From Rhodoblastus sp963804045 (GTDB lineage: Bacteria; Pseudomonadota; Alphaproteobacteria; Rhizobiales; Beijerinckiaceae), in the NCBI GenBank assembly GCA_963804045.1, contig CAWDOR010000046.1, positions 7,085-71,084 on the forward strand: a stretch of 64,000 nucleotides of DNA, read 5' to 3'. Under the pieces are notes generated by a model. It was not told the DNA's origin. It was given only the letters and a program-made list of their open reading frames with translations, and did no database searches. The translations under genes were made by a program, and so were the position numbers. Position 1 is the first letter of the stretch. Every line of letters starts with the position of its first letter. This document shows positions 54,002 to 62,702 of the stretch, piece after piece.

Positions 54002-54562
54002 ATGGCCAATTACGTGATTTTGGGCGTCATGATTGTCGCCGCCCTCTGGACTCTCGTCACCTATAACGGCCTGGTCGGGCTGCGCCAGTCGGCGTCGCAG
54101 GCCTATGCCGACATTGACGTGCAGCTCAAATATCGCGCCGATCTCATCCCCGGCCTGGTCGAGACGGTGAAGGGCTACGCCGCCCATGAGCATTCCACGC
54201 TGGAAGCGGTGATGTCGGCGCGCGGCGCGGCGATGTCGGCCCGCGAGCCGGAACAGGCGGCGCAGGCGCAGGCCGTGCTGTCAGGCGCGCTGGGCCGGCT
54301 GATGGCGGTGGCCGAGGCCTATCCCGATCTCAAGGCCAACCGCAATTTCCAGGCGCTTCAGGACCAGCTCGCCGATATCGAGGCCAAGCTCGCCGCCGCC
54401 CGCCGCTTCTTCAACAATGCGGTCAGCGAATATAACGCCTCGATCCAGGCTTTCCCCGCCGTGCTGTTCGCCCGCAATTTCGGCTTCGCCGAACGGGCCT
54501 TTTTCGACATGGGCGAGACCCAGCGCGCGGCGCTCGACGCGGCGCCTTCGGTCAAATTCTGA
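54002..54562 (+). CDS. lemA: LemA family protein
   Basis: A 186-residue membrane-anchored coiled-coil protein. One N-terminal helix (about 4-22) is followed by the family signature YNGLVGLRQSASQAYADIDVQLKYRADLIPGLVETVKGYAAHE, then helices and the C-terminal YNASIQAFPAVLFARNFGF. LemA proteins are often encoded with HtpX-like membrane proteases, as here, and may hold or regulate them. A terminator lies before the protease gene. Confidence 0.95.
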   Translation: MANYVILGVMIVAALWTLVTYNGLVGLRQSASQAYADIDVQLKYRADLIPGLVETVKGYAAHEHSTLEAVMSARGAAMSAREPEQAAQAQAVLSGALGRLMAVAEAYPDLKANRNFQALQDQLADIEAKLAAARRFFNNAVSEYNASIQAFPAVLFARNFGFAERAFFDMGETQRAALDAAPSVKF

Positions 54563-54569
54563 TCCTTGC

Positions 54570-54598
54570 GCCGCCCGGCGTTTCGGGCGGCTTTTTTT
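54570..54598 (+). terminator. Rho-independent terminator after lemA
   Basis: Stem GCCGCCCG / CGGGCGGC (8 bp), 6-base loop, then seven T residues. It sits 7 bases after the lemA stop and 14 bases before the next ATG. Readthrough or a weak signal would be needed for lemA and the protease to share a transcript. Confidence 0.85.
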
Positions 54599-54612
54599 GA
54601 CGGATCGAAGCC

Positions 54613-55986
54613 ATGTTTCAGGCCTATGGTCTCACCACCCATATTCGCGCCAATCGCGCCCGTTCGGCGGTGCTGCTGATCGCCCTGTTCGCCATGAGTT
54701 TCGTCATGGCCTATGGGCTGCTGCTGATCGCCGACGGCGTGATGCTGCGGTATGGCTACGATCTTTTCCGCGACGGCGCGGCGGCCAAGCCGGCGCTGGC
54801 GCCCTTCAACGCCGGCTTCGTCCGCCATGTCGCCGCCGCCCGTTACTCGGCCCCAAGCTTCCACGCCCACACATTCCAGGAGCTGCTGATCCTCGCCGGC
54901 GGGCAATTGCTCAAGGCCTCGCCGCTGGTGGTCGCGCTCACCCTGCTCTGGGCGCTGGGCGGCACATGGGCGAGCCAGTCGCTGGTGGCCATGGCCTCGG
55001 GGGCGCGCGAGGCCTCCACCGCCGAGAGCCGCAAATTGCTGGCTCTGTTGGAAAATCTCTGCATCTCCAGGGGCATGGCGACGCCGCGGCTGGAAATCGT
55101 CGACGACAGCGCGCTCAACGCCTTCGCCTCGGGCTTCGGCAAGGGCAATTATTGCGTCACCGTGACCACGGGCCTGCTGGAGACGCTGGACAGCGACGAG
55201 ATCGAGGCCGTGCTGGGTCATGAGCTCACCCATATCCGCAATGAGGATGTGCGGCTGATGACTTTCGCCGGCGTCATCGTCGGCGCCTTCGCCTTCATCG
55301 CCGACATCTTGCAGGATTCGATGTTTCGCGTGCGTTGGCGGCTCGCCGGGCGCGGCTCCGGCGACAAGAACGGCGGCCTCGCTTTTCTCGCCATAGCGGT
55401 CGGCTTCGCCCTGGTGATTTTCGCCTGGTTCAGCTCGGTGCTGATCCGGCTGTGCCTGTCGCGCAAGCGGGAATTTCTGGCCGACGCCGGCTCGGTGGAA
55501 CTGACCAAGAATCCCGACGCCATGATCTCGGCGCTGCAAAAGATTTCCGGCCATAGCGCGCTGTTGCGCGCGCCCTCGGGCCTGATGGAAATGTGCATCG
55601 ACAATCCCGGCGACCGCTGGATCGATCTGTTCGCCACCCACCCGTCCATCGACCGCCGCATCGACGCGCTGAAGCGCTACGCCGCCGGCCGCGAACGCGA
55701 CCCCTCGCGTCCGGGCAAGCCGAGCTTCGCCGAGGCGGCGCGGCGCAGCGCCGGCGCGGGGCCGAAGCCGCTGTTCAACCCCACGGCGCCCAAACCCTAT
55801 CGCGCCCTGCCCTCGGAACAGACGCCCGCCCCCGCCGCGCCCGAACCGGCGCCGGTTTCGGCGCTGGCTGCGACCGCCGCGCTGATGGGCCGCAAAAATG
55901 CCGCGGAACAGCCTTCGGTCCTGCAAGGGCTGAGTTCCGACCGCCTCGCCCTGCTCCGCGTCGCGCCGCGCGCCAAGGCGGGGTGA
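54613..55986 (+). CDS. M48 membrane metalloprotease (HtpX-like)
   Basis: A 457-residue integral membrane zinc protease. Two N-terminal helices (about 20-45 and 92-120) precede the zinc motif HELTHIRNEDVR (HExxH near 202-206). Another helix pair follows (about 215-235 and 255-285), then the third ligand in SRKREFLADAGSVEL. Residues about 330-457 form a Pro/Ala-rich cytoplasmic tail absent from E. coli HtpX. LemA-plus-M48 is a common pair; the likely role is turnover of damaged membrane proteins. Confidence 0.92.
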   Translation: MFQAYGLTTHIRANRARSAVLLIALFAMSFVMAYGLLLIADGVMLRYGYDLFRDGAAAKPALAPFNAGFVRHVAAARYSAPSFHAHTFQELLILAGGQLLKASPLVVALTLLWALGGTWASQSLVAMASGAREASTAESRKLLALLENLCISRGMATPRLEIVDDSALNAFASGFGKGNYCVTVTTGLLETLDSDEIEAVLGHELTHIRNEDVRLMTFAGVIVGAFAFIADILQDSMFRVRWRLAGRGSGDKNGGLAFLAIAVGFALVIFAWFSSVLIRLCLSRKREFLADAGSVELTKNPDAMISALQKISGHSALLRAPSGLMEMCIDNPGDRWIDLFATHPSIDRRIDALKRYAAGRERDPSRPGKPSFAEAARRSAGAGPKPLFNPTAPKPYRALPSEQTPAPAAPEPAPVSALAATAALMGRKNAAEQPSVLQGLSSDRLALLRVAPRAKAG

Positions 55987-56206
55987 GGGCGGGGCAACCT
56001 TTGCCCGTGCGGAGAAGGACGTAAAATGGCGGGTTGCGATCATAGAGCGAACGACGGGCTTTGGCGTAAGTTTCTTCGCTCCAAAACATTTTTCATGAAA
56101 CGATGTTCATTGAAATGAACGCATGGTCATGTCGAGACGACAGACGTCAAGCTGGCGCGCATTATTTTTGACGCATTCGTCGAGTCCTTAAAATCGAGGC
56201 GCTACA

Positions 56207-56404
56207 ATGTCAGCATGGCTTTCCGTTACTGTCGGCCTGATTATTGGTATTAGCGCCATCGCGGGCGTGTTCTGGTTTGCCTTCGCGCGCGTTCCAGAGC
56301 GACGCCGCTGCGACGAAGATCAACCGCACCACCCCAATGCTGAAACGCTTATTCAAAACTATTCGAGTTTCAGCGAACATTCTGGCGGCGATGGCGCGCC
56401 ATGA
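56207..56404 (+). CDS. Possible 65-residue membrane peptide
   Basis: The reading frame starts ATG at 56207 with GAGG eight bases upstream. It encodes one N-terminal membrane helix (WLSVTVGLIIGISAIAGVFW) and a polar tail. No family is recognised. Length, a plausible ribosome binding site and one clean helix are the only support. Confidence 0.35.
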   Translation: MSAWLSVTVGLIIGISAIAGVFWFAFARVPERRRCDEDQPHHPNAETLIQNYSSFSEHSGGDGAP

Positions 56405-56881
56405 GAACCTGGCATTACGGGGATGCTATACCAATTGCATCGTTTCAACCCGTTCCTCTACGCCGCTCTTTCCATCCACCGCAAACCGAGCCCTCCCAAC
56501 CCGGAATTCAAAAGTTTTTTCTCTCGGCGCTCCGAAGGCGAGCGTTGCGCCGAAATCCGAAGTTCCCCGAACGCCCCTGCGCCGCCGTCTCCGGCTCTTT
56601 CGATTTGGGGAATTCGTATCATGTCATGTCTGGACGGCGCCCTTTATCAAGGGCTTTTTCGCAGCGTTGTGAAAGTCTCGGGCGCGGTCATGTCTACGGC
56701 CTGTTTGCGCTGGCGATTGCCGGCTGGCCCTGATGGATCGTCCGCCTGGCTCTTTGCCGCAATCACCGTAACGCGCTCGCATTGGCGCCGACAGCATATC
56801 TGGCTTCCGAGCCTTTCCGTTTTTTCACATCACGTCGTTGGCGCCCTCGATTCCTTTCTGCCGCGCGTGGCGCCGGCGGCC
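56405..56881. other. Gene-poor stretch next to the insertion sequence
   Basis: These 477 bases hold no gene that I can support. Open frames exist on both strands, but they are Pro/Ser/Arg-rich and look like noncoding sequence. The region abuts the IS110 transposase and may include its right end and damaged host sequence. Confidence 0.4.
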
Positions 56882-57955
56882 TCAGGCGGCGACCGGGCGC
56901 TCTTCGTAGACGCCGCCCCGGCTCATCAGCGCGAAGACGAGGCGTGCGAGCTTGTTGGCGAGCGCGACCGCCGTCAGCTTGAAGCCATAGCTCTCCTGCC
57001 GGCGCGCCAGCAGCGCCTTGGCCCAGTGCCGCAGCGCGTCGTTATGGCCCTGACGGTGGCAAAGGATGGAGGTCGCGCCGACCACCAGCAGCTTGCGCAA
57101 GTAGCGGTCGCCCATTTTGGTGATGCGCCCCAACCGCTGCTTGCCGCCGGTCGAATGCTGGCGCGGCGTCAGGCCGAGGAAGGCGGCGAACTCGCGCCCA
57201 TTGGCGAAGGCGCTCATATCCGGCGCGGTGGCGACGATGGCCGAGGCGATCACCGGCCCGACGCCGGGAATGGTCATCAGCCGCCGCGTTGTCGCATCCT
57301 TCTGGGCCGCCTCAGCCAGTTCGTCGGTGATCGCGCCGATGGTTTCGTCGAGCGCGTCGATCTGTTTCGCCAAAGGCAAAAGCGCGGCCCGCACGCAATC
57401 GGGCACGACGATTTCGCCATGTTCGTCGGCGCCCTGGTCGAGAAGCCGTTTCAGCTCATAGGCGTGTTGCGCGCCCTGCGCGGCGACGACGCCGATTTCG
57501 GCCAGATGGCCGCGCAATGCGTTGAGCAGCGCGGTGCGCTGGCCGGAAAGCTGCTCGCGCACGCGATGACGCATCAGGGCAGCCTGGTTTTCGACCGAAC
57601 GCACGGCGACGAAGCGCTGGCCCGGACGCTGAGACGCCTCGCAGATCGCAGCCGCATCCGCCGCGTCGTTCTTGCCCCGACGCACATAGGGTTTGACATG
57701 CGCCGCCGGGATCAGCTTGACCTCATGGCCCTGCGCGACCAGCAGGCGGCCCCAATGATGCGCGGACGAGCAGGTTTCCATCGCGACGACGCAGGGCGGC
57801 AGGCGCAAGAAAAACTCAAGCAGCGCACCGCGCCGAACCTTGCGAGCGAGCACGACCTCGCCGCGCACATCGACGGCGTGAACCTGAAAGACATTTTTCG
57901 CCAGATCGACGCCAATGCGCGTGACAGAAGAAAAATCGACGGTAGACTTGCCCAT
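56882..57955 (-). mobile_element. IS110-family transposase
   Basis: DEDD recombinase of the IS110/IS116/IS902 family, 357 residues. The RuvC-like N-terminal domain shows D in RIGVDLAKNVFQVHAVD, E in VVAMETCSSAHHW, and the D pair in RRGKNDAADAAAICEA. The C-terminal Tnp domain has LMTIPGVGPVIASAIVA and FLGLTPRQHSTGGKQRLGRITKMGDRYLRK, with the catalytic Ser in the STGG segment. These residues are intact, so it may be active. Like other members of the family, no terminal inverted repeats are apparent, so the element borders could not be set; this entry gives the transposase gene only. The ATG at 57955 has AAGGAG eight bases upstream. Confidence 0.92.
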
Positions 57956-58030
57956 GGACGGCGCTCCTTCTGATGGAGGTTTGCAACGACGACCATCATG
58001 GCACATCGATGCCGATCCGGGCGCCGTCCA
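57955..58030 (-). ncRNA. Structured leader at the 5' end of the IS110 transposase (bridge RNA candidate region)
   Basis: Three stems can form. The outer one pairs TGGACGGCGC (57955-57964) with GCGCCGTCCA (58021-58030), a perfect 10-bp match. Inside are TGATGG / CCATCA (57971-57976 with 57993-57998) and GGCA / TGCC (58000-58003 with 58010-58013). The outer stem's 3' arm, read on the minus strand, ends in the A of the start codon, and the ribosome binding site sits in the junction. IS110 elements carry a guide (bridge) RNA next to the transposase gene; this may be part of it or a translation control structure. Confidence 0.4.
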
Positions 58031-58347
58031 CCCCATCACCGTAATTCCCGCTGAATGGAGTTCAAAATGCCTAGGCTTCGCTTTAAGCCCTCCCGCCCTG
58101 CCGAATTCGCGGGCTACTTCTTTTGCACATCCATCGTCGGCTATCTCGCGTTCGATTATTTCTGCAATCCAGCGCTTCCCCTTAGTCCACACGTGACTGT
58201 GGAAGTGCGCGTCGGAGAAGCCAACTGTTTGGCCGATATCACCGCTAAACCGAAGTATTTTTCGCTGTTCCACGCTCGGAAAATATCGACACCCGATGCC
58301 TGCGTCGGTGCCAGCTAGCGTTATCGCAGTTGCAGTTGTAGAGTTGA

Positions 58348-58386
58348 GGGACAATTACGGGGGACAATTACCCGGGGGACAATTAC
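58348..58386. repeat. Three copies of GGGACAATTAC
   Basis: The 11-mer GGGACAATTAC occurs at 58348-58358, 58361-58371 and 58376-58386, separated by G- or C-rich spacers. Similar ggggacaattac strings accompany degraded transposon ends in many proteobacteria. It marks the junction between the IS flank and the palindromic repeats to its right. Confidence 0.7.
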
Positions 58387-58485
58387 GGGGACGCCATACG
58401 AATTCCCCGATAGCCGCTCCCGCCCTCACCGCCCCGCCTTGACTGGTTTTTTGACGATGGCGAAAAGTTCGAATGTCGGGCGCGA

Positions 58486-58644
58486 CTCCTTCTCCCGCTT
58501 TTGGCGGGAGAAGGTGGCCCGCGTAGCGGGTCGGATGAGGGGGACAAAACGCTAAAAAACATGAATTCTTGCGGCGGCGGGCGCCCCCTCATCCGTCTCG
58601 GCGCTTTCGCGCCGATCCACCTTCTCCCACGAGGGGAGAAGGGA
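58486..58644. repeat. Inverted pair of rhizobial-type palindromic repeats
   Basis: The left unit (58486-58543) has the hairpin TCTCCCGC / GCGGGAGA and then GGTGGCCCGCGTAGCGGGTC and GGATGAGGGG. The right unit (58584-58644) is the reverse arrangement: CCCCTCATCCG, a hairpin around CGGCGCTTTCGCGCCG, CCACCTTCTCCC and GGGGAGAAGGG. Such CTTCTCCC...GGGAGAAGG elements are scattered through Rhizobiales genomes (RIME-like). The two units face each other and could fold into one large hairpin. Confidence 0.75.
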
Positions 58645-58996
58645 GTCCCCATTCCGCGACCGTCGCGCAGGTGTGTTTTTGCGCGTTTTTTGCGTTTTTC
58701 GGCGATTTCGGCCGGTTTTTTCGTATGACAATTTGGCGGTTGTGGGATGGGTCGCTGGGCGCTGGCGTTGTCTTCCGGCCCGGCCTCAATCCGCTTTTAT
58801 TCGCACGTTATCTAGTTATTACATGATAATATAATGAGTTATTCGCTTGATACATTATATTTTTCACTTGAAACATCCCATGAACACAATTCCGCCCAAA
58901 TGGGTTTTGCGCGGATTTATCGATTTTCACCTCTTGCCACATTTGCCTCAATCGGCCGGAAACGCCTGGCCCCGCGCATTTCGGCGCCGCCGCGCC

Positions 58997-61900
58997 TTAC
59001 ACCAGCTCCACTTCCGCCACGCCCTGCATGGATTTGATGGCGTTGGAGACGGCGGCGTTGATCGGATATTTGCCGGGCAGCTTGATTTCGACCTCGCGCT
59101 CGCCCTCCTCCAGCCGCAGCAGCAGGGTCACCTCGCCCTCAGGCCGCCCCTTGAGCTTTTCCGACAGGGCCGGCAGAGCGGCGCCGTCGCGCAGCGAAAT
59201 GCGCAGGCCCTTCTGGATTCTGGCAGCGGCTTCGTCGAGTTTTTCCACCAGGGTGATCCGAGCGCGGACGTCCTCGCCCTCGATATTGCCTTGCAGGGTC
59301 ACCAGCACGCAGGCGCCCTTTTCCAGCAGGTCGCGATATTGGGTCAGCCCCTCCTGAAACAGGATGGCCTCATATTGGCCGCTGGGGTCGGAGAGCGTGA
59401 CAATGCCCATTTTATTGCCGGATTTGGTGCGGCGCTCGTTGCGGTCGAGCACGGTGGCGGCGAGCCGGTCGGCGGAAGCGCCCTGTTTCACGGCTCGCGC
59501 AAAAGTTGTCCAGTTGCGCACCCGCAGCTTTTGCAGCACCGCCGCATAGGCGTCGAGTGGATGGCCGGAGAGGAAGAAGCCAATGGAGTCGAATTCGCGC
59601 TTGAGCCGCTCCTCCGCCGACCAGTTGTCCCATTTGCCCAGGCGCAAAGGCTCGGGCTCGCCGCCGCCAAACAGCGCGTTCTGCCCGGCGCGGGCGTCGT
59701 CCTGGGCGACATTGGCCAGCGCCAGGATTTTCTCCATGGAAGCAAAAGCCTTGGCGCGGTCGCGCTCCAATTCGTCGAAGGCGCCGGCGGCGGCCAGACT
59801 TTCCAGCACTTTCTTGTTGACCTCGCGCGGGTTTAGCCGCTGCGCCAGATGGGCGAGGCTCTTGAAATTCTCCGCGCCCCTGGTGGCGACCAGCGCCGCC
59901 GCCTGGCCCTCGCCGACGCCTTTGACAGCCGAGAGCGCGTAGCGGATGGTCAGCTCGCCCTCGGGCGTGGGATGCACCTCAAAATCGACGCCGGAGAGAT
60001 TGATCGAGGGCGGCTCGATCCTGATGCCCATACGCCGCGCCTCGTTGCGAAATTCGGAGAGCTTGTCGGTGTTGGCCTTGTCCAGCGTCATCGACGCCGC
60101 CATGAACTCCACGGGATAATTGGCCTTGCACCAGGCCGTCTGATAGGCGACCAGCGCATAGGCGGCGGCGTGGCTCTTGTTGAAGCCGTAATCGGCGAAT
60201 TTGGCGAGATAATCGAAGATTTCGTCGGCCTTGGCCTGCGTGACGCCCTCGCGCAAAGCCCCTTCGACGAAACGGGCGCGCTGATGGTCCATTTCCGCCT
60301 TGATCTTCTTGCCCATGGCGCGGCGCAGCATGTCGGCCTCGCCCAGGCTGTAGCCCGAGAGGATCTGGGCGATCTGCATCACCTGTTCCTGATAGATGAT
60401 GACGCCGAACGTCTCCTTGAGCACCGGTTCGATCTTGGGGTGCAAATATTCGGCGTCCTCCTCGCCGAGCTTGACCGCGCAATAGGTCGGGATATTGGCC
60501 ATCGGGCCCGGACGATAGAGCGCGACCAGCGCGATGATGTCCTCGAAACGGTCGGCGCGCATTTCGGTCAGCGCCTTGCGCATGCCCGCGCTTTCCAGCT
60601 GGAACACGCCGACGGTCTCGCCGCGCCCGAGCATCTCAAAAGTCTTGGCGTCGTCGAGCGGGATATGGGCGAGATCGACCACAATGCCGCGCTTTTTCAG
60701 CCGCTCCAGACAGGTGGACAGCGTCGTGAGGGTTTTCAGGCCCAAAAAGTCGAATTTGACCAGGCCGGCGGGCTCGACCCATTTCATGTTGAACTGGGTG
60801 GCGGGCATTTCGGACTTGGGGTCCTGATAAAGCGGCACCAATTGGTCGAGCGGACGGTCGCCGATGACAATGCCCGCCGCATGGGTCGAGGCGTTGGAGT
60901 ACAAGCCTTCCAGCTTTTGGGCGATTTCCAGCAATTTGGCGACCTTGGAATCGCGCTCGGACTGTCCTTGAGGCGTGGCTCGCTGTCCAGGGCCTGTTGC
61001 AGCGTCATCGGCGCCGCCGGGTTTTGCGGGATCATCTTGGCGAGCTTGTCGACCTGGCCCAGCGGCATTTCCAGCACACGCCCCACGTTCCGGAGAACGC
61101 CGCGTGCTAAAAAAGAGCCGAAGGTGATGATCTGGGCGACGCGATCCCGCGCCATAGCGGCGCCGCACATAGGCGATCACCTCGTCGCGGCGGGTCTGGC
61201 AGAAATCGATGTCGAAATCCGGCATGGACACGCGCTCTGGGTTCAAAAACCGCTCGAACAGCAGGGAGAAGCGCATGGGATCGAGATCGGTGATGGTCAA
61301 AGCATAGGCGACCAGCGAGCCCGCGCCGGAGCCGCGCCCCGGCCCCACGGGAATGCCCTGGGATTTCGACCATTTGATGAAGTCGGAGACGATCAGGAAA
61401 TAGCCGGGGAATTTCATCCGCTCGATAATGCCGAGCTCGAATTCCAGCCGCTTGTCGTAATCCTCGACCGTCTGGCCCGGCGCGGGACCATGGGCGTCGA
61501 GCCGCGCCTTGAGGCCGGCGACAGCCTGGGCGCGCAATTCGGCGGCCTCGTCGGTCCCTTCGGTGAAATTGGGCAGGATCGGCGCGCGGGTTTTCGGACG
61601 ATAGGCGCAGCGCAGGGCGATTTCGACGCTGTTGCGCGTCGCCTCGGGCAAATCGGCGAACAGCGCCAGCATTTCGGCGCGGGTCTTGAAGCGGTGCTCA
61701 GGCGTCAGGCGGCGGCGATTGTCCTGCGACACCAGGGCGCCCTCGGCGATGCACAGCAGCGCGTCATGGGCGTCATAATCGGATTTTCCGGCGAAATAGG
61801 GCTCGTTGGTCGCCACCACGGGCAATTCGCGGCGATAGGCGGCGGCGATCAGCGCGGGCTCGACCTCTTTTTCACTGTCGAGGCCGTGGCGCTGCAATTC

Positions 61901-62464
61901 GACATAGAGCCGGCGCGGAAAAATCTCGACCAGAGCGTCGAGCCTGAGTTCGGCGACCGCGTCATGGCCGCAGGCGAAGGCGCGGTCGAGCGGCCCGCTC
62001 GGCCCGCCCGAAAGCGCGATCAAGCCGTCATGCGCCTCGCGCAATTGCGCCAGCGTCACATGCGCGGCGTCGCTGGGGTCGACTCCGGTCCAGGCGGCGG
62101 AGACCAGCTTCATCAGATTGAGATAGCCCACCTCGTCCATGGCGAGCAGCACCAGATTACCGAGCGAGGCGTCGTGCCTGGGCGGCTCGCCGGGCACGCG
62201 CATGGACTCGCCATCGGCGAAATCGACGGCGAGCTGGGCCCCTGTGATCGGCTGGAGGCCCTCCTTGACGCTTTTCTCGGAAAATTCCAGCGCGCCGAAC
62301 AGATTATTGCTGTCGGTCACCGCCAGCGCCGGCTGTTCGTCCGCCTGAGCCAGTTTCAGCAATTTGCCGAGCGGCAGCGCGCCCTCGCGCAGCGAAAAGG
62401 AGGTGTGGACATGAAGATGGACGAAACCGACTTTGGCGATGGTGTCGTCAAGCGCAATTGTCAT
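58997..62464 (-). CDS. dnaE: DNA polymerase III alpha subunit, two compensating frame breaks
   Basis: Main replicative polymerase, about 1,155 residues. The PHP domain starts FVHLHVHTSFSLREGALPLGK. The polymerase core has GPGRGSGAGSLVAYAL and the catalytic carboxylates in MPDFDIDFCQTRRDEV (near 415-425). STHAAGIVIGDRPLDQLVP, KFDFLGLKTLTTL and NKSHAAAYALVAYQTAWCKA follow, and an OB domain lies near the end. Between about 61150 and 60960 the frame is shifted: YGAGSRRPDHHL replaces RDRVAQIITFGSFLARG, which is found one frame over. One extra base at 61146-61148 and one missing base at 60959-60960 restore a normal protein. The ATG at 62464 is preferred to GTG 62467. Confidence 0.93.
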   Translation of the reverse strand: MTIALDDTIAKVGFVHLHVHTSFSLREGALPLGKLLKLAQADEQPALAVTDSNNLFGALEFSEKSVKEGLQPITGAQLAVDFADGESMRVPGEPPRHDASLGNLVLLAMDEVGYLNLMKLVSAAWTGVDPSDAAHVTLAQLREAHDGLIALSGGPSGPLDRAFACGHDAVAELRLDALVEIFPRRLYVELQRHGLDSEKEVEPALIAAAYRRELPVVATNEPYFAGKSDYDAHDALLCIAEGALVSQDNRRRLTPEHRFKTRAEMLALFADLPEATRNSVEIALRCAYRPKTRAPILPNFTEGTDEAAELRAQAVAGLKARLDAHGPAPGQTVEDYDKRLEFELGIIERMKFPGYFLIVSDFIKWSKSQGIPVGPGRGSGAGSLVAYALTITDLDPMRFSLLFERFLNPERVSMPDFDIDFCQTRRDEVIAYVRRRYGAGSRRPDHHLRLFFSTRRSPERGACAGNAAGPGRQARQDDPAKPGGADDAATGPGQRATPQGQSERDSKVAKLLEIAQKLEGLYSNASTHAAGIVIGDRPLDQLVPLYQDPKSEMPATQFNMKWVEPAGLVKFDFLGLKTLTTLSTCLERLKKRGIVVDLAHIPLDDAKTFEMLGRGETVGVFQLESAGMRKALTEMRADRFEDIIALVALYRPGPMANIPTYCAVKLGEEDAEYLHPKIEPVLKETFGVIIYQEQVMQIAQILSGYSLGEADMLRRAMGKKIKAEMDHQRARFVEGALREGVTQAKADEIFDYLAKFADYGFNKSHAAAYALVAYQTAWCKANYPVEFMAASMTLDKANTDKLSEFRNEARRMGIRIEPPSINLSGVDFEVHPTPEGELTIRYALSAVKGVGEGQAAALVATRGAENFKSLAHLAQRLNPREVNKKVLESLAAAGAFDELERDRAKAFASMEKILALANVAQDDARAGQNALFGGGEPEPLRLGKWDNWSAEERLKREFDSIGFFLSGHPLDAYAAVLQKLRVRNWTTFARAVKQGASADRLAATVLDRNERRTKSGNKMGIVTLSDPSGQYEAILFQEGLTQYRDLLEKGACVLVTLQGNIEGEDVRARITLVEKLDEAAARIQKGLRISLRDGAALPALSEKLKGRPEGEVTLLLRLEEGEREVEIKLPGKYPINAAVSNAIKSMQGVAEVELV

Positions 62465-62547
62465 CACCCAAAACCCCGCTGGATTCGTCGTCGTCGATTA
62501 TCGGCGCCCGCTGCGCCCGACGCAAGCCGCGAGGGCGCCGGAATCCG

Positions 62548-62576
62548 TTGACATACATCAACTCTGTTCCTAAGAT
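62548..62576 (+). promoter_or_regulatory. Sigma70-like promoter on the plus strand
   Basis: TTGACA (62548-62553), exactly 17 bases, then TAAGAT (62571-62576), which matches 4 of 6 -10 bases. It points away from dnaE into the gap before lolD, where no plus-strand gene lies. Confidence 0.4.
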
Positions 62577-62671
62577 ATTCCTTTTTTGTTCCAGCACATG
62601 CGGCATTGCCGTCAAAAAAGCGCCTCAAGTGTCGATATTCTTCAATATCAGCAAATTACGAAAGGGCGCCC

Positions 62672-62702
62672 TGTGGATAAGTGGCTCAGACCCTGTGGAC
62701 AG
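62672..62702. promoter_or_regulatory. DnaA box and adjacent near-match upstream of dnaE
   Basis: TGTGGATAA (62672-62680) is the exact complement of the consensus DnaA box TTATCCACA. Thirteen bases on, TGTGGACAG (62694-62702) matches in 7 of 9 positions in the same direction. They lie about 210 bases upstream of the dnaE start and may let DnaA regulate it. Confidence 0.5.

Larger units (their letters stand above)
57956..58996. other. Long noncoding stretch between IS110 and dnaE
   Basis: About 1 kb without a convincing gene. It holds the structured IS110 leader, short repeats at 58348-58386, a palindromic repeat pair at 58486-58644 and an AT-rich run around 58795-58900. An 87-residue frame at 58055-58318 (MEFKMPRLRFKPS, one hydrophobic segment) is possible but lies where the left end of the IS should be, so I do not call it. 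Confidence 0.4.

Noticed and set aside
58055..58318. An 87-codon gene with one hydrophobic segment
   Set aside because: Lies where the left end of the IS110 element should be; no ribosome binding site and no known family.
58834..59037. A 67-codon frame in the AT-rich run before dnaE
   Set aside because: It overlaps the end of dnaE and has no domain or ribosome binding site.
59849..62551. A plus-strand open frame of about 900 codons opposite dnaE
   Set aside because: Antisense to conserved DnaE motifs and without a recognisable domain.
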